Source: Mycolicibacterium nivoides (lineage in GTDB: Bacteria > Actinomycetota > Actinomycetes > Mycobacteriales > Mycobacteriaceae). Taken from it: 64,000 bases of DNA. The notes under the pieces are model-generated. The model had not been told where the DNA came from, searched no databases, and saw nothing but the letters and a program-made list of their open reading frames with translations. Shown here piece after piece: positions 34,855 through 43,686 of the stretch (position 1 is its first letter; each line of letters begins with the position of its first letter). The stretch spans positions 5,359,705 through 5,423,704 of the forward strand of contig NZ_CP034072.1 in NCBI RefSeq assembly GCF_003855255.1, written 5' to 3'. A program made the position numbers and the translations under genes.

Positions 34855-37092
34855 ATGACGACGACGTCCGCTACCGCCGGAGGGGCACGATTCATCGGGC
34901 GGGTGGGCACTCTCGCCGTCGCCCTCGGAATCGGTGTGGCGGTTGCCAACGGCACCGCGCTCGCTTCCGCCGGGACCGGTAGCTCAGACTCGTCCGGAAC
35001 GTCTTCAGGCGCGAGCAACAGTCCGAAGTCCGATGGCTCGACCCCTCAGCGAGGCCCCCGCAAACCGTCGTCCTCGGGCCCCGAGAAGCTGGCCAAACGG
35101 CTCGGCGAGGTGTCCGCCAAGGTGGAGTCCGCCCTCGACAAGTCCAAGGCCGGCCAGCGTCGATCGTCGGCAGCATCGACCGACCCGAAACCCGAAGGCA
35201 AGGACGGCAAGACGGCGGCCAAATCCACCACAGTCGCGGAGGCGGTCTCCCGTGCCATCGGCACCACAGCCGATACACCCCACAAGCGGCCGGCCACGCT
35301 TGACACCAGGTCCCAGGGCTCGGTCGAGTCCGAGACAGAGGCAGAGGCAGAGGCAGAGGCCACCACACCCCTGGAATCGCTGACCGTCGTCACCAAGACC
35401 GTGACCAATGATGTTGTGAACAAGGTAATTCCGGCGTTGACGCCCCGTATCCAGCCGCCGTCCGCCGAGGCCATACCCGAGCTGGTGGCGAACGTGACCG
35501 AGCGGCTCAAACCGCGCATCCCGGAATCTCCGGTGAGCCCGGTCCAGGATATCGGCCTGGCGGCACTGCTGGGCTGGTCGCGCCGCGATGGCCAGGCGCC
35601 GTCGATCGACCTCTTCGGCCGGTCGCGGGAGACCCAACAGGCCGAAACCAGTGTCACCACCTCTGAGGTGACGGACGAAGCCACGAGCACGCTGGCCACC
35701 GAGGATCAGCTTGAGGCCGAACAGCAGGTCAGCCAGATCGTCAACACGCCGATCGTTCAGCTGGCCAAGGTGGTCCTGATGGCGGCCTGGTACGTCGAGG
35801 CGGCCAAGAACTTCGCGACCGTCGGTGGCCCCGACTTCACTAACCTCTCTCAGCTCAACCAGGCCGCCACCGAGTTCGCCAACCAGTCGGCAACCGAGTT
35901 CCTGCTGCTGAATTCGAACGATCCGAAGCTCCTGCTCCAGGTCAACCCACCGCACAGCTGGAACGGGCAGAATGCCGGCGGCACCCGGATCTGGTACGAC
36001 AACCCCGACACCGTCTATCGGTTCACGGGCATCAACGGCGCCTCCACCTACCGGATCGAGGGGAAGGTCGCGGGATACGACCCGGCCGACCCGAGCACCC
36101 ACCCCACCTCCGCCAACGCCAATTTCAGTGTGCTGACAGGCATCAACGGCGTTACCGCAGCCAATCTCAGCGGCGAGGACCTCAGCATCAGGGACGACGG
36201 GACGTTCACCATCGTGGTGAGCCCGGACGCGGCGCCGGCCAACCCCGAGAAGGGCATGAACTACATCCAGGCCCCGTCCAACTCGACCATCCTGGCTACC
36301 CGAAACACTTTGGGGGACTGGAGTACCGAGACGCCCATGACGCTGACCATCGAGAAGACCGCCGGACCGCCGAGCAGTTTGTTCAGCCAGATCGGCGGGT
36401 TCGCCATCCCGGTCATCGGCCAGGCGGTCGTGGAAAACCCGGCCCTGATGAGCCTGGTGTCGGTCATCCCGGCGTTCGACAAGGTGCCATTGCTGCTTTC
36501 GTCCACCGAGACTGCCCTGCTGATGCTGGTCACCGGCATCAGCGGTGAGAACACCTACATGTCGGTGGCCACCGCCACCGGCGCGCCCAACACCTTGTCG
36601 CAGCCCGCTCACAACGCACAGTTCCTCTCCACACAGTTGCAGAGCGCCGGCTACTTCCAGCTCAAAGACGACGAGGCGATGATCATCACCGTCGATCCGG
36701 GTGACGCGGAGTACTTCGTGGTGCCGGTGACCAACGACTGGACCATCACCAACGACAACCGCAACCAGCAGACCAGCCTCAACAACAGTCAGGCCATCAA
36801 GAACGCGGACGGCACCTACACGATCGTGGTGTCCAAAAACGATCCAGGCGTGGCCAACTGGGTGTCCACCGGCGGGCTGAACCAGGGCACCATCTCCATG
36901 CGGTTCCAGGGCGTTGACCCGGATTCCACCAGCAACCCGACGGTGAAGACGCAGGTGGTGAAGATCTCGGAAGTCCAGGGGATCGTGAACGACCCGAACA
37001 ACCCCAACTACAACCCCGAGCAGCTCAACTACGACCGCGACCAGCAGATCGCCGAGCGCCAGGCCGGATACGACAGGCGCTACACCGTGTAA
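34855..37092 (+). CDS. Large secreted/cell-surface protein with C-terminal DUF1214-like domain
   Basis: 745 residues from ATG 34855 with GGGGGAGAG just upstream. An N-terminal signal sequence (GTLAVALGIGVAVANGTALASA) is followed by a disordered Ser/Lys/Glu-rich region (about 35-190) with an EAEAEAEA tract from a hexanucleotide repeat. The C-terminal half has a domain around 370-510 (VYRFTGINGASTYRIEGKV) and a last segment NADGTYTIVVSKNDPGVANWV that matches the DUF1214 ending. It resembles other long mycobacterial exported proteins of unknown function. A GC hairpin (37094-37109) follows the stop. Confidence 0.75.
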   Translation: MTTTSATAGGARFIGRVGTLAVALGIGVAVANGTALASAGTGSSDSSGTSSGASNSPKSDGSTPQRGPRKPSSSGPEKLAKRLGEVSAKVESALDKSKAGQRRSSAASTDPKPEGKDGKTAAKSTTVAEAVSRAIGTTADTPHKRPATLDTRSQGSVESETEAEAEAEATTPLESLTVVTKTVTNDVVNKVIPALTPRIQPPSAEAIPELVANVTERLKPRIPESPVSPVQDIGLAALLGWSRRDGQAPSIDLFGRSRETQQAETSVTTSEVTDEATSTLATEDQLEAEQQVSQIVNTPIVQLAKVVLMAAWYVEAAKNFATVGGPDFTNLSQLNQAATEFANQSATEFLLLNSNDPKLLLQVNPPHSWNGQNAGGTRIWYDNPDTVYRFTGINGASTYRIEGKVAGYDPADPSTHPTSANANFSVLTGINGVTAANLSGEDLSIRDDGTFTIVVSPDAAPANPEKGMNYIQAPSNSTILATRNTLGDWSTETPMTLTIEKTAGPPSSLFSQIGGFAIPVIGQAVVENPALMSLVSVIPAFDKVPLLLSSTETALLMLVTGISGENTYMSVATATGAPNTLSQPAHNAQFLSTQLQSAGYFQLKDDEAMIITVDPGDAEYFVVPVTNDWTITNDNRNQQTSLNNSQAIKNADGTYTIVVSKNDPGVANWVSTGGLNQGTISMRFQGVDPDSTSNPTVKTQVVKISEVQGIVNDPNNPNYNPEQLNYDRDQQIAERQAGYDRRYTV
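35332..35361 (+). repeat. GAGGCA hexanucleotide microsatellite (in frame)
   Basis: Five tandem 6-base units: GAGACA, three perfect GAGGCA, GAGGCC. They encode alternating Glu/Thr-Ala residues in the disordered region of the secreted protein, so unit gain or loss keeps the frame. Confidence 0.85.
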
Positions 37093-37093
37093 C

Positions 37094-37109
37094 GGGGCGC
37101 TCCCGCCCC
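37094..37109 (+). terminator. Small GC hairpin after the secreted protein gene
   Basis: GGGGCG (37094-37099) pairs with CGCCCC (37104-37109) around CTCC, directly after the stop. Short, no T-run; weak candidate. Confidence 0.35.
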
Positions 37110-37119
37110 TGGTTTCCAC

Positions 37120-37125
37120 TACGCT
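37120..37125 (+). promoter_or_regulatory. -10 box of leaderless DUF2252 transcript
   Basis: TACGCT is followed by six bases and ATG 37132. Confidence 0.4.
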
Positions 37126-37131
37126 GCGGCA

Positions 37132-38529
37132 ATGGCTGGACGGCCGCTGCGGGACCGAGTTATCGAGATCGAGGACGTCTCACACGATGTCGCGCGCGGG
37201 CGGGCGCTGCGCAAAGCCGCCCCACGACGTGCGCTAGCCGAACTGATACCCAGCCGTCGCGGTGCGACGGAGATCCTGGTCGAACAGAACCAGCACCGCA
37301 TCCCTGAACTGGTCCCGCTGCGGTTCGCGCGAATGCTGGTGGACCCGTTTGCCTTTTATCGCGGGTCGGCCGCGGTCATGGCGGCCGACCTCGCCGCCAG
37401 CCCCTCCAGCAGCATCGAAGTGCTCAGTTGCGGCGACGCGCATCTGTCGAACTTCGGTATCTACGCTGCCCCGGACCGCGAGTTGATCTTCGACCTCAAC
37501 GATTTCGACGAGGCAGCCGCGGCACCGGCAGAGTGGGATGTCAAACGACTGATCACCAGCGCCATAATCGGTGGCCGGCATGCGGCATACCCGGAAAGGA
37601 CCATCGAGCGCTTGGCCGCCCAGGCGGTCATGGCTTACCGGGCCGGTCTGCAGACCATGCTGGAAATGAACGTGCTGGACCGTTACTACCTGCGATTCGC
37701 ACCGGAACAGTACCGCCACCGCGTCTCCGGGTCGCTCGGAGAGGTGATCGGCCGTACCGCGCGCCGGGCCCGGAAGCGTACTTCCGCACGGGTTTTCGCA
37801 CGCATCATGTCCGAGGCACCCGATGGGACACTTCAGCTGCGGGAGGATCCCCCGGTGCTGCAGCACGTCGACATCGACCTGGAGACGACTCTCGTCGAAT
37901 CACTGCAGGAGTACCTCACCAGCGTGCCTGCCGACGTCGCCGTGTTGCTGTCGCACTTCCGGGTCAGCGATGTCGCGATGCGGGTCGTCGGCGTCGGCAG
38001 CGTCGGCACCCGTTGCTTCCTGGTTATCTTGACCGGACCCGACGGCACTCCGTTGATCCTCCAGGTCAAGGAGGCCACTCGGTCGGTGCTGGAAGAGTAT
38101 GGCGGCGTGGCGCAGCCGCCGGCCCTGCTCGCCGCGGTGAAAGCCTTGGGCCAGGGTGTGCGGGTGGTCGACGGCCAGCGGGTACTGCAGGCGATGTCGG
38201 ATGTCTTTCTCGGGACGGCCCGCGTGGACGACCGCTACTACTACGTCCGCCAGTTCCAGGACATGAAGGGCACCATCGAAACCGAGGGCATGTCGCCGAC
38301 CGAGTTCGCCGACTACGTGGCGGCCTGCGCACTGGCGCTCGCCCGTGGCCATGCACAGAGCGCCAACGCATCGATGCTGCGGGGTTATGTGGGCAACGGC
38401 GACAGGGTCAGCACCGCGGTCCTGCAATGGTGCTACGCGTACGCCGAGAAATCACGCGACGACTTCCACCAGCTGCACGCGGCCGCCAGGGCCGGCGAGA
38501 TCGAGGTCGCCGACGACCCGGCGCGTTGA
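37132..38529 (+). CDS. DUF2252 protein (kinase-like fold)
   Basis: 465 residues, the usual length of the family. Conserved motifs: FARMLVDPFAFYRGSAAVM, CGDAHLSNFG (100-109), FDLNDFDEA (from 121), ILQVKEATRSVLE and the late RGHAQSAN. The GDxHxxN...DxNDxD arrangement recalls aminoglycoside/choline kinase catalytic loops, so phosphotransfer is possible but unproved. No partner genes are evident; the HAD phosphatase converges on it after eight bases. Confidence 0.8.
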   Translation: MAGRPLRDRVIEIEDVSHDVARGRALRKAAPRRALAELIPSRRGATEILVEQNQHRIPELVPLRFARMLVDPFAFYRGSAAVMAADLAASPSSSIEVLSCGDAHLSNFGIYAAPDRELIFDLNDFDEAAAAPAEWDVKRLITSAIIGGRHAAYPERTIERLAAQAVMAYRAGLQTMLEMNVLDRYYLRFAPEQYRHRVSGSLGEVIGRTARRARKRTSARVFARIMSEAPDGTLQLREDPPVLQHVDIDLETTLVESLQEYLTSVPADVAVLLSHFRVSDVAMRVVGVGSVGTRCFLVILTGPDGTPLILQVKEATRSVLEEYGGVAQPPALLAAVKALGQGVRVVDGQRVLQAMSDVFLGTARVDDRYYYVRQFQDMKGTIETEGMSPTEFADYVAACALALARGHAQSANASMLRGYVGNGDRVSTAVLQWCYAYAEKSRDDFHQLHAAARAGEIEVADDPAR

Positions 38530-38537
38530 GCAGAGCC

Positions 38538-39353
38538 CTACAACTCCAGCAGTTCGGGAAGGTCGGCGACCGAGTCGATGACGTAGTTGGGCTGCATCGC
38601 GAATTCATCTGCGGCCCAACGGTCCAACGTGGCCTGACGGAACTTGCCGGTACGCACCAGCACCCCGGCCATCCCCACCACTTGCGCGGCCAGCACGTCG
38701 TTGTTGAGGTCGTCGCCGATCATGTACATCTCATCGGGGTCGACGCCGAGACGGTTCGCAGCGGCCAGGAACCCTTCCGGGGCAGGCTTGCCGACGGCCG
38801 TGGCCTTGCGGCCCGAGGTTTCCTCCATCCCGATCAGGTACATACCGGTGTCGACCCGTAGTCCGTCTGTGGTGGTCCACGAGGTGCTGCGGTGCATGGC
38901 GACGACGGGCACTCCCTGGGCCATCCAGTCGTACACCCAACTCAGTGTGAGGTGGTTGTACTCGGGCCCGGCCCCGCCGAGCAGCACCACGTCCGGGGTG
39001 TCCGGTGCGGCCGGTCCGGTGAAGTCACCGGAGTAAACGATGTCGACGCCGGGCATGTCCTCACCGATCTGCCCGCTGTTGACCAGGAAACACCGGGCGC
39101 CCGGGTAACGGTCCCGCACGTACTCGGCGGTCAGCGCCGCCGCGGTGATCACCTCGTCGGCGGCGACGTCCATGCCGGCCGCGGTCAGCAGGTCAGCTAT
39201 CTGAGCGCGGGTGCGCGTGGTGGTGTTGGTCAGGTAGGAGCGGGCGATCTGATTCTCGGCCAGCACCCGCAACGTCTGCGCCGCGCCGTCGATGGGCTGC
39301 CAGGAGGTCACCAGCACACCATCGATGTCGAACAACACTCCACCGATAGCCAT
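38538..39353 (-). CDS. HAD-superfamily phosphatase, NagD-like
   Basis: 271 residues from ATG 39353. HAD motif I FDIDGVLV (D as nucleophile, 8-15), motif II LTNTTTR, motif III/IV KPAPEGF and IGDDLNNDV. The large C2-type cap between motifs II and III is of the NagD/4-nitrophenylphosphatase kind. Cytoplasmic; substrate may be a nucleotide or sugar phosphate. The frame upstream to 39425 overlaps the amidohydrolase end and lacks support. Confidence 0.85.
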   Translation of the reverse strand: MAIGGVLFDIDGVLVTSWQPIDGAAQTLRVLAENQIARSYLTNTTTRTRAQIADLLTAAGMDVAADEVITAAALTAEYVRDRYPGARCFLVNSGQIGEDMPGVDIVYSGDFTGPAAPDTPDVVLLGGAGPEYNHLTLSWVYDWMAQGVPVVAMHRSTSWTTTDGLRVDTGMYLIGMEETSGRKATAVGKPAPEGFLAAANRLGVDPDEMYMIGDDLNNDVLAAQVVGMAGVLVRTGKFRQATLDRWAADEFAMQPNYVIDSVADLPELLEL

Positions 39354-39378
39354 GCAGCGACAGTAAACGCCCGCAAAT

Positions 39379-40659
39379 TCAGCGCAACTCGGGGCTGGCA
39401 CCTTTCGCCGCAACACCGCGTACAACGCGTGCAGCCGATTCGAGCACAGTGATGTCCTGGTGCGGATCGGCCGGATACGCGACCAGATCGGCGAAGCTCC
39501 CGACGGTGAGTCTCCCCATTACCCCCGGCAGCCGTGCTGCCTCTGCAGCGGTCTGGGTCCCGGCACGTAGCGCTTCGCCCGCGGACATACCGGACTCGGT
39601 AAGGAGGCGTAGTTCGGTGGGCAACGCGTCGAAGGGTGTCCAGCGCCAGCCGGCGTCGGTACCGGCCACGATGTTGACACCCGAGTCGATAAGATCCCGC
39701 GTGTCGAGGAGGTCGTTGTGTTGCCGACGGGACCACACCTCGCGGATAGCGGCCGCGGCAGGAGCTCGATCCAGCACGTAGTGGCCCACACTGAGTGTCG
39801 ATACCACTACTGCCTCATGGTCCACGAGTTCGCTCGCCACCTCGGCGCGGGTTCCGGCATCGATCCGCCGATCACCGGGAGAGCGGAATTTCGCGTGCTC
39901 GATGACACGAATGCCGGCGGCCAAAGCCTGCCGAATTGAGTTGGCAGACAAGCAATGAGCAGTCACAGGAAGGTGGGCTGTTCGACTGGCCGCGACGATT
40001 CGCTCAAGCTCGGCTGTCGTGAACGCAGCATCCCAGGGATTCGATCCCGTGGTACCGCCGCCGGATGCCATGACCTTGATCTGGGTTGCCCCGGCAGCAG
40101 CGAACTTCTCCACGAGTTTCTCCAGCGCGAACCCGCCCGAAGCTTCGCCGCCCATACGCGCGGCGTGGCCTCCCGGTGGTGTCAGCGGTGCACCGGCCGC
40201 ATAGAGCCGAGCTTGATCTGACGCCGGCCGCGCCTCCCGAGCGATCTGGAAGATGAGCGGTGAGGGCCCACCACAATCGCGAGCTGCGGTCACCCCGACG
40301 CTGAGAAGTGATTCGAGTGCGTGACGTGCGTGCGCTCGGCATTCAGCGCTGTCGATGAGGCCGGCCGCCACGTCTGAATCGCCTTGGGCTGTTTCGGTGA
40401 CGTGCACGTGCATGTCGATGAACGACGGACCGGCGACAAGCTCACCGAGGTCAACCGTCGGTGCCGTCGGCCACCGCGACGGAGCGCGGTCGCACCCTGG
40501 GCTGACTTCTGCGACGATGCCGTCCCGCACCAGGATCGCGGCCGGTTGCGGGCTCGGCTGATCATGGCCGAGCCGGATGCGACGGCCGACCACGATGGCA
40601 TTTGCCACCGATTGAACCGCCGATTCCTTCGAACAGCGGTCCTCGGGTTCACCCGGCAT
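39379..40659 (-). CDS. Amidohydrolase, imidazolonepropionase/Xaa-Pro dipeptidase-related (cluster enzyme 1)
   Basis: 426 residues from ATG 40659, which overlaps the stop of the ammonia-lyase gene by 11 bases, so the two are translationally linked. Metal and catalytic residues: H84 and H86 in FIDMHVHV, K195 in IKVMASGGG (likely carboxylated), H235 in VTAHCLS, H255 in IEHAKF and D335 in AGTDAGW. This set is typical of the subgroup that includes prolidase-like and N-acyl or imidazolone hydrolases. It would hydrolyse an amide or cyclic amide of the imported compound. A second enzyme of the same group lies at the other end of the cluster (51524-52783). Confidence 0.82.
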   Translation of the reverse strand: MPGEPEDRCSKESAVQSVANAIVVGRRIRLGHDQPSPQPAAILVRDGIVAEVSPGCDRAPSRWPTAPTVDLGELVAGPSFIDMHVHVTETAQGDSDVAAGLIDSAECRAHARHALESLLSVGVTAARDCGGPSPLIFQIAREARPASDQARLYAAGAPLTPPGGHAARMGGEASGGFALEKLVEKFAAAGATQIKVMASGGGTTGSNPWDAAFTTAELERIVAASRTAHLPVTAHCLSANSIRQALAAGIRVIEHAKFRSPGDRRIDAGTRAEVASELVDHEAVVVSTLSVGHYVLDRAPAAAAIREVWSRRQHNDLLDTRDLIDSGVNIVAGTDAGWRWTPFDALPTELRLLTESGMSAGEALRAGTQTAAEAARLPGVMGRLTVGSFADLVAYPADPHQDITVLESAARVVRGVAAKGASPELR

Positions 40660-41845
40660 GGATCGTCTCGTCGCCGTTCTGGACCGGGTCCTTCTCGCCG
40701 ACGATGGTGGCGGCGTACGCATCTGGATCCGCCGCACCTTCGGTGTTCAGGATCAGGACGTGGTCGTACGCCTCACCGGCGCCGTCCTGTTGATGCCGGA
40801 AGTACGCGGTCGCGCCGGCAAGCGATGCCGCCCCGCTTTCACCTGATTCGACGCCTACGTCCGCCAATTCCCGCATGGCCGTTCGGGCATCGTCGTCGTC
40901 GACTGTTATCGCGGCATCGGTCGATCCGTGGAGTTCCCTCCAGGCCAGCAGCGATGGAACTCCGCAGTTGAGGCCCGCCATTATCGAATGGTGTGGGCCC
41001 GGGACCTCAACCTGTTTGCCTTCGCGCAGCGATCTGGCGATGCAGTCGGCCCCCTGCGGTTCGACGGTTGCCAACATCGTCCTGGGCCGGGATCGGAAAT
41101 GGCGGGCCACTGCCGCGGCCAGTGCCCCCACTCCGGCCGGAGCGAAGACCGCCAATGACTCGTCATGCTGGACGCCGCCGGCATCAAGTTGCTCCTGGAT
41201 CTCGGCCATGATGGTCGCGTAGCCCGCGATCACCGCTGCGGGGACATCCTCGTAACCCGGCCACGACGTGTCCGAGATCAGCACGTAGCGGGGATTTCTC
41301 CGCACCTGGTCGGCGACGAACTGCACCGTCTCGTCGTATGAGGCATACGCCACGACCACGTCGGCACCTTCGGAGCGAATGGCCTCGATCCTTGGTCTGG
41401 AGATGGTGCTGGGCACATAGACGACAGCGCCGAGGCCGAGTTCCCGCGCTATTCGAGCGACTGCCCGGCCATGGTTCCCATCGGTGGCACAGGTCAGCGT
41501 GAATTCGCGTCCGCTCACCTGTCTCCGAAGGTGGGCGAAGCTGCCTGCCGGAGGCTGTCCACACAGCGCGCTCAGCGTCATGTTCACCGCCCACGAGGCC
41601 CCGATGATCTTGAATGACGGCAGGCCGAAGCGCTCCTGTTCGTTCTTCACCCAGACGTTCTTGACGCCCATCGATTCCGCAAGCGTGGGGACATGGACCA
41701 GGTCGGTCGGGGTATAGCCGGACATCGTCTTGTGCCATCGGCGGCAATCGGGCCAGTAGTCCCCTGGTGAAGCAGTCAACGCCAGCTCGCGGATGACGGA
41801 TGCCGACCGTGTTATCGGGGTTATCTCGACCACTAAATCCTCCAT
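40649..41845 (-). CDS. Diaminopropionate ammonia-lyase-like PLP enzyme
   Basis: 398 residues. PLP-dependent fold type II: PLP lysine K79 in GLPSFKIIGASW, phosphate-type loop TCATDGNHGRAVA, and ESGAAS near the end. The TDGNHGR and RFGLPSFK motifs match 2,3-diaminopropionate ammonia-lyase (YgeX), which splits diaminopropionate to pyruvate and two ammonia; threonine/serine dehydratase-like activity is the alternative. It is divergent from the GntR gene and shares its operator region. It starts an operon with amidohydrolase 1. Confidence 0.8.
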   Translation of the reverse strand: MEDLVVEITPITRSASVIRELALTASPGDYWPDCRRWHKTMSGYTPTDLVHVPTLAESMGVKNVWVKNEQERFGLPSFKIIGASWAVNMTLSALCGQPPAGSFAHLRRQVSGREFTLTCATDGNHGRAVARIARELGLGAVVYVPSTISRPRIEAIRSEGADVVVAYASYDETVQFVADQVRRNPRYVLISDTSWPGYEDVPAAVIAGYATIMAEIQEQLDAGGVQHDESLAVFAPAGVGALAAAVARHFRSRPRTMLATVEPQGADCIARSLREGKQVEVPGPHHSIMAGLNCGVPSLLAWRELHGSTDAAITVDDDDARTAMRELADVGVESGESGAASLAGATAYFRHQQDGAGEAYDHVLILNTEGAADPDAYAATIVGEKDPVQNGDETIHAG

Positions 41846-41848
41846 TGC

Positions 41849-41882
41849 GTACTGTATTCAGTCTACTGTTGCGGTACAGTAC
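41849..41882. promoter_or_regulatory. Candidate GntR operator between ammonia-lyase and gntR genes
   Basis: Inverted repeat GTACTGT (41849-41855) and ACAGTAC (41876-41882), containing ACTGTATTCAG (41851-41861). The same 11-base ACTGTATTCAG occurs upstream of the substrate-binding protein gene (46069-46079), so both promoters probably respond to the same regulator. Confidence 0.65.
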
Positions 41883-41902
41883 ACACCCGAGGAGGGATTG
41901 CA

Positions 41903-42550
41903 ATGGTCGTAGAGAGACATTTGCTCCGCGACGCCGTTCAGTCTGCGGTTCTGGACAAGTTGCTTCGTGGCGATTACCCGGTCGGCACGCGGATCAATGA
42001 AGTCCACCTGGCGGCAGAGCTCGGCGTAAGCCGCACACCACTGCGCGAGGCACTGTCGGCTCTCGCCAATGACGGCCTGATCGAAGCGCGCCCGAGCCGG
42101 GGATTCTGGTTGTCGCCATTGACCGATACGGAGGTGCGGGAGACCTACCCGATCATCTCCGCGTTGGAGCAGTTCGCGTTGCGGACGTCCGACGCCGCCC
42201 AGCTCGCCGCGATCGCACCCCGCCTGGGCGATCACGCCCGCGATATTCAGCGATCATCGGACGCTGTCGTGGCGCAGGCAGCCGATGACGAGTGGCACGA
42301 CCTGCTGATGAGCGCCTGCCCGAACGGGCGACTGAAACGTCTTATCTGCGACCAGAAATTGGTGGTGCACCGCTATGAGCACGCATACCTCAGTGACCCG
42401 TCCGCCCTCGGAGAGTCAGCCGCACAGCACACCCGGATCGCCGACGCGATAGCGGCAGGCGACATCGAGAAAGCGTGCCGTGAGCTGGACCGCAACTGGC
42501 TGACCGGGATGGAGCGACTCATCGAGCGCATCAACGGCGGCGGCGCGTGA
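41903..42550 (+). CDS. GntR-family regulator (FadR/FCD subgroup) of the catabolic cluster
   Basis: 215 residues. Winged-helix DNA-binding domain in about residues 8-70 (LLRGDYPVGTRINEVHLAAELGVSRTPLREAL in parts), followed by an all-helical FCD ligand domain with LEQFALRTSD and metal-ligand-type His in DDEWHDLL, and QHTRIADAI. SD sequence GAGGAGGG lies upstream. Its GTGA overlap with the next aminotransferase gene makes it the first gene of a plus-strand operon. It most likely controls both arms of the cluster through the ACTGTATTCAG motif; direction of control is unknown. Confidence 0.88.
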   Translation: MVVERHLLRDAVQSAVLDKLLRGDYPVGTRINEVHLAAELGVSRTPLREALSALANDGLIEARPSRGFWLSPLTDTEVRETYPIISALEQFALRTSDAAQLAAIAPRLGDHARDIQRSSDAVVAQAADDEWHDLLMSACPNGRLKRLICDQKLVVHRYEHAYLSDPSALGESAAQHTRIADAIAAGDIEKACRELDRNWLTGMERLIERINGGGA

Positions 42551-43686
42551 CAACGATCGGGACATCGCGACGACAGATTTCCGTTCGGGACGACTTGGCG
42601 AGTTTGGCACCCTACACAGCCGCGTCTGCGCTCAACGGAGTTGTGCACCGCCTCAACAACAACGAGAGCCCTTACCCGCCGCCCACCGACGTGGTGTCGA
42701 GCATGCTCGCCGAGCTGAAACAGGCCCTCGAGAACTCGCACCGATACCCGGACACGACGGTCACCGGTTTGCGGGAGTCGTTGGCCCGCTACGTTGGCCA
42801 CGGCATACGGCCCGCCCAGGTCTGGGCCGGCAACGGTTCCAACGAAGTGCTGCTGCAATTGCTCCTCGCCTACGGCGGCCCCGGACGCCGGGTCCTGGGT
42901 TTCACCCCAGACTTCGGCATGCACCGGCAGCTGGCAGCCATCACGGGAACTCAATGGCACGACGGGATGCGCGCAGACGACTTCACGTTGACCGCGCAGC
43001 ACGCCCACTCCGTCATCGCACGCGTGCGTCCCGACATCATCATGGTCTCGAACCCCAACAACCCCACCGGAATGCCGCTGCCGCCCGACACCATCGAGCA
43101 GCTCGTCGATGCGGCCGGGGACTCGATCGTGGTGATCGATGAGGCATATCACGAGTTCGCCCGCACACGTTCCGTCGTGCCGCGCATCCACGAACATCAA
43201 AACCTGGTCGTCGCCCGGACGCTGTCCAAAGCCTTTGCTCTGGCCGGCGTGCGTATCGGGTACATCGTCGCAGCGGAGGCACGCATCCGCGACCTGCGGA
43301 TGATGTCGTTGCCGTACCCGGTCAGCAGCCTTGCGGCGACGACCGCGAAAGTTGCGCTCGCCCACGCCCCGCGACTACTCGAGCGGATTCCGGCCATCCT
43401 CGACGAACGTGACTGGCTACGAGCGGAATTGGAGAAGCGAGGGTTCACGACGGCCGACAGTGACGCAAACTTCCTTCTGTTCACCGGCATGACTTGTGCC
43501 GGAAGCCTTTTCGAGGATCTGGCGGCCGCCAAGATCGCCGTCCGCGATGTCGGACCGGCAGGATGGCTGCGCGTCTCGATCGGCACGCCTGCAGACAACC
43601 GAGCCTTCCTGGCAGTTCTGGACCGCACCCACCCCACCTGCGCGTCCTTCACCGATTCTGAGGAGCGCAACCATGATCACCGTTAG
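42547..43686 (+). CDS. Histidinol-phosphate aminotransferase-like class I/II aminotransferase (cluster)
   Basis: 379 residues from GTG 42547 overlapping the GntR stop (GTGA). PLP aminotransferase of the HisC type: NNNESPYPPP, GNGSNEVL, SNPNNPTG, IDEAYHEFA and the PLP-lysine motif RTLSKAFALAGVRIGY. A biosynthetic role in histidine is unlikely given the neighbours; it probably transaminates an intermediate released by the amidohydrolases or lyase. Followed with 14-base overlap by a second aminotransferase. Confidence 0.85.
   Translation: MTTIGTSRRQISVRDDLASLAPYTAASALNGVVHRLNNNESPYPPPTDVVSSMLAELKQALENSHRYPDTTVTGLRESLARYVGHGIRPAQVWAGNGSNEVLLQLLLAYGGPGRRVLGFTPDFGMHRQLAAITGTQWHDGMRADDFTLTAQHAHSVIARVRPDIIMVSNPNNPTGMPLPPDTIEQLVDAAGDSIVVIDEAYHEFARTRSVVPRIHEHQNLVVARTLSKAFALAGVRIGYIVAAEARIRDLRMMSLPYPVSSLAATTAKVALAHAPRLLERIPAILDERDWLRAELEKRGFTTADSDANFLLFTGMTCAGSLFEDLAAAKIAVRDVGPAGWLRVSIGTPADNRAFLAVLDRTHPTCASFTDSEERNHDHR

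Noticed and set aside
35332..35361. Tandem repeat considered as CRISPR or minisatellite locus.
   Set aside because: Units are 6 bp without spacers and lie in frame inside a coding region; no CRISPR array or cas genes are present in the window.
42547..43686. Naming the aminotransferase hisC.
   Set aside because: Family resemblance only; it sits in a catabolic operon with no histidine genes.
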